6,764 bases of DNA from Gp13-AA77 sp036521995 (GTDB lineage Bacteria > Acidobacteriota > Terriglobia > UBA7540): positions 1 through 6,764 of the forward strand of contig DATDGR010000281.1 in the NCBI GenBank assembly GCA_036521995.1, written 5' to 3'. Positions 5,418 through 6,764 of this stretch are shown piece after piece (position 1 is the stretch's first letter; each line of letters opens with the position of its first letter). A program made the translations under genes and the position numbers. The notes under the pieces are model-generated. The model did not search any database and had not been told where the DNA came from. It worked only from the letters and a program-made list of their open reading frames with translations.

Positions 5418-6034
5418 AAGATGCTCTTGGCGCCTCCGACCGGGACGTTGACCGTCTCCGATTTGACACTGCCGCCTTTGCCGTCGGTTTTTTCCGCGCG
5501 CATCCGGTAGAAGCCGGGAGGCAGCTCGGCGGTGGTAGGACTGCTGGGCTGCGGAAAGAGCATCTCAGCGGGTTCAAAGCCCTTCGCCGGCGGCACCCAT
5601 TGATAGAACACCTGCCACCCTCCGTTGTCGCTGCCGGACTTCACCGTGTGGATCTCCACCGGCACTAGCCTGCCATGGCCGTGCTCGTCGCAATCCGTTT
5701 TCTTGATGTCAAGATCTTGCGCCACCGCGTCCACGATCCCGGCAGCCTCGCTCGGATGCTGGCGAGCGTAGGCCAGGAGATAGTCGTCGATCGTTAGCTG
5801 AAGCCGGTATTCCGCAGGCTCCCCGAAGGAAGGTCGATTGCTCAGCCAGGTTGCAGACCTCAGAATCGCCACAGCCGGATACCGGAGATCATCATTCGCC
5901 GTTGCCAGCAGCCGGGCGTTCCCGACGATGTTATTGAGAGCAATCCGCGTCGGCTCGGGATGCTGAGGCAACTGTTGACCGTCGGTGATCAGCGGCGCAA
6001 GAAGGATCAGGCAGGCGACAACACAGCTTGGCAT
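5396..6034 (-). CDS. Exported protein of unknown function, coupled to the membrane-protein gene
   Basis: A 212-residue protein with a hydrophobic N-terminus (CVVACLILLAPLI) followed by TDGQQ, consistent with a signal peptide cleaved near residue 19 and a periplasmic location. Residues about 30-110 are mainly helical. From about 123 the pattern is beta-rich (RLVPVEIHTV, GGWQVFYQW, LPPGFYRMRAEKTDG, SILWKIPVP), suggesting a small C-terminal beta-sandwich. I recognise no catalytic motif. The annotated start is ATG at 6034 with GGGGAAAG directly before it. That start gives a signal peptide with no positive residue. An in-frame CTG at 6061, nine bases after GGGAGG, would add STGHRRGK and make a better signal peptide. 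The 3' end overlaps the membrane-protein gene by 22 bases. The two are probably one operon. Confidence 0.75.
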   Translation of the reverse strand: MPSCVVACLILLAPLITDGQQLPQHPEPTRIALNNIVGNARLLATANDDLRYPAVAILRSATWLSNRPSFGEPAEYRLQLTIDDYLLAYARQHPSEAAGIVDAVAQDLDIKKTDCDEHGHGRLVPVEIHTVKSGSDNGGWQVFYQWVPPAKGFEPAEMLFPQPSSPTTAELPPGFYRMRAEKTDGKGGSVKSETVNVPVGGAKSILWKIPVP

Positions 6035-6179
6035 CTTTCCCCGTCGGTGCCCGGTGCTCAGGGCGGCTTCCCTCCCGTTCTATTAGCACATTCACGCTCT
6101 CGACGCCACCTGACTTTCGCTGCTGCCGTCCACGTTTCCGGCGTCCACCGGTCAATGAGACGGGAAATGGCGGAAACTA

Positions 6180-6228
6180 GAAAACAGAAAGCAGAAGGCA
6201 GAAGTAAGAAGTCAGAAGCCAGAAGGCT
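6180..6228. repeat. Purine-rich heptad array, seven GAAGNCA units
   Basis: Seven consecutive 7-base units, all starting with GAA and in perfect phase, with consensus GAAGNCA (variants in bases 4-7). The array covers 49 bases and directly abuts a palindromic element at 6227-6307. A matching array of opposite orientation lies on the other side. The strand bias (almost all purine) is strong. This looks like a repeat family scattered between genes, not coding sequence. A biological role, if any, is unknown. Confidence 0.85.
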
Positions 6229-6307
6229 GTCATTCTGAGGAGCCGAAGGCGACGAAGAATCTGCTGTTGCTTCGCAAGCAGGCTGTTCGCGTTGCTCAGG
6301 ATGACAG
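6227..6307. repeat. REP/MITE-like palindromic element with TGTCATTCTGAG ends
   Basis: The 13-base terminal arms CTGTCATTCTGAG (6227-6239) and CTCAGGATGACAG (6295-6307) are inverted complements with one mismatch, which becomes G-U in RNA. Inside, 6261-6281 forms a second hairpin (CTGC, bulge, TTGC-TTC-GCAA, GCAG). The element is about 81 bp, too short for a transposase, so it would be mobilised or copied in trans if at all. I recall intergenic repeats starting TGTCATTCTGAG in several soil phyla; copy number in this genome is untested. Confidence 0.7.
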
Positions 6308-6321
6308 GCTGGAGGCGGCTT

Positions 6322-6391
6322 TTCCTTCGGGCTCCTTACTTCCGCCTTCTTCTTTCTGGTTTCTGCTTTCTGACTTCCGGTTTCTGCCTTC
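6322..6391. repeat. Pyrimidine-rich heptad array, inverted relative to the first
   Basis: Eight clear 7-base units (6336-6391) with consensus TGNCTTC, the reverse complement of GAAGNCA. They are preceded in phase by two degenerate units (6322-6335). The array ends three bases from the stop codon of the partial gene at 6395, so it would form that gene's immediate 3' untranslated region. With the array at 6180-6228 it could fold into a long imperfect hairpin around the palindromic element. Confidence 0.8.
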
Positions 6392-6394
6392 CCC

Positions 6395-6764
6395 TCACCC
6401 GTCCCGCACCTCCGGGGGTGACGACGCCGCTGGCTGGCCCCGCGCCTTGGCCTCCCGTTCCGTGTACTCGCCCTCCAGGCGGTGGAACTCCTCCAGCAAC
6501 TGCTCCGCCTCCGCCGGCTGCCCCATCTGATTCAGCAACATGGCCTGGATCAGCATGCCGATGTTGTCCGGCCGCGACGGCTTGAAGATCTTGAAGTCCT
6601 CGTCCTCGCCGTAGCGCTTCACCAGCAGTTGGTAGATGGCCCAGTGCAGGCGATAGTTGGCGGCGTGCGCCTGCTGGTAGGCCTGGCGCCGGTGGCGGTG
6701 AAACAGGCGCACCAGTTGCTCGGCCAGTTGGGTCGCCGACCGCGCCGGCGGCCCGTCGCCAGCG
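6395..6764 (-). CDS. C-terminal part of a helical, TPR-like hypothetical protein (truncated by window edge)
   Basis: The frame stays open from the TGA stop at 6395-6397 to the right edge of the window, about 122 codons, with no stop upstream, so the gene most likely starts outside. A GTG at 6712 could start a 105-residue version. However, the sequence before it (ATQLAEQLVRLFHRH) continues the same amphipathic helix, which favours a longer protein. The visible part is charged and helical: an Arg/His/Gln-rich helix, then an aromatic segment (ANYRLHWAIYQLLVKRYG). A TPR-like helical hairpin follows (IGMLIQAMLLNQMGQPAEAEQLLEEF), then a disordered charged tail ending in PEVRDG. I do not recognise the family, and TPR membership is a guess from the A/L/G spacing. 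The stop is followed within three bases by a heptad repeat array. Confidence 0.6.
   Translation of the reverse strand, partial: AGDGPPARSATQLAEQLVRLFHRHRRQAYQQAHAANYRLHWAIYQLLVKRYGEDEDFKIFKPSRPDNIGMLIQAMLLNQMGQPAEAEQLLEEFHRLEGEYTEREAKARGQPAASSPPEVRDG

Larger units (their letters stand above)
6035..6394. other. Gene-free stretch between the partial gene and the exported-protein gene
   Basis: No coding sequence is supported here on either strand; the open frames are shadows or run through the repeats. The left third (6035-6179) is unique sequence and should hold the promoter of the exported/membrane gene pair, but I find no convincing -35/-10 pair. The rest is the heptad-palindrome-heptad structure described separately. 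No clear T-tract terminator follows the partial gene at 6395. Confidence 0.6.

Noticed and set aside
4984..5577. 197-codon minus-strand frame covering most of the membrane-protein gene.
   Set aside because: Composition is Ser/Arg/Pro/Gly-rich as expected for a shifted frame in GC-rich DNA. The overlapping frame has clear transmembrane segments and is the real one.
5999..6025. Lipobox-like VVAC at the N-terminus of the exported protein.
   Set aside because: The cysteine lies at residue 8, before the hydrophobic core and not after it, so it cannot be a normal lipoprotein processing site.

Overview
The window is a GC-rich bacterial segment in which every gene I can support lies on the minus strand, so transcription runs from high to low coordinates. 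The style fits a soil Acidobacteriota genome (Terriglobia-like). This rests on my recollection that three things are common there: Crp-family regulators that pair FNR-like N-terminal cysteines with a CRP-like recognition helix, exported proteins with repeated HP/NP motifs, and intergenic GAAGNCA heptad arrays beside TGTCATTCTGAG palindromes. No database search was run, so the assignment is tentative.

Layout from right to left (5' to 3' on the minus strand). (1) 6395 to beyond the window edge: the C-terminal part of an unrecognised helical protein. (2) 6035-6394: a gene-free stretch holding a symmetrical repeat structure. A palindromic element of about 81 bp sits between two heptad arrays in opposite orientation. 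(3) 6034-4746: two overlapping genes of unknown function, an exported protein and a four-helix membrane protein, followed by a strong hairpin. (4) 4515-3859: an exported protein with a duplicated block of HP/NP repeats, followed by a good intrinsic terminator. (5) 3654-1339: a large FhlA-like sigma-54 activator with PAS-PAS-GAF-AAA+-Fis architecture. (6) 1136-113: a STAS-domain gene and a Crp/Fnr-family regulator separated by one base.

The most interesting region is the regulatory cluster 113-3654. The Crp-like protein carries FNR-like N-terminal cysteines, lacks the cAMP-contact residues of E. coli CRP, and has a CRP-type recognition helix (RETVTR). About 165-180 bp upstream of its operon lies a perfect TGTGA-N6-TCACA palindrome with a third half-site one helical turn away. 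This predicts binding to its own operon's control region. A weaker sigma-54-like GG-N10-GC element lies between that site and the STAS gene, next to the gene for a sigma-54 activator. One testable model is that the activator and the Crp-like protein both act on the STAS-crp operon. I see no mobile element with a transposase, no CRISPR array and no rRNA or tRNA gene.
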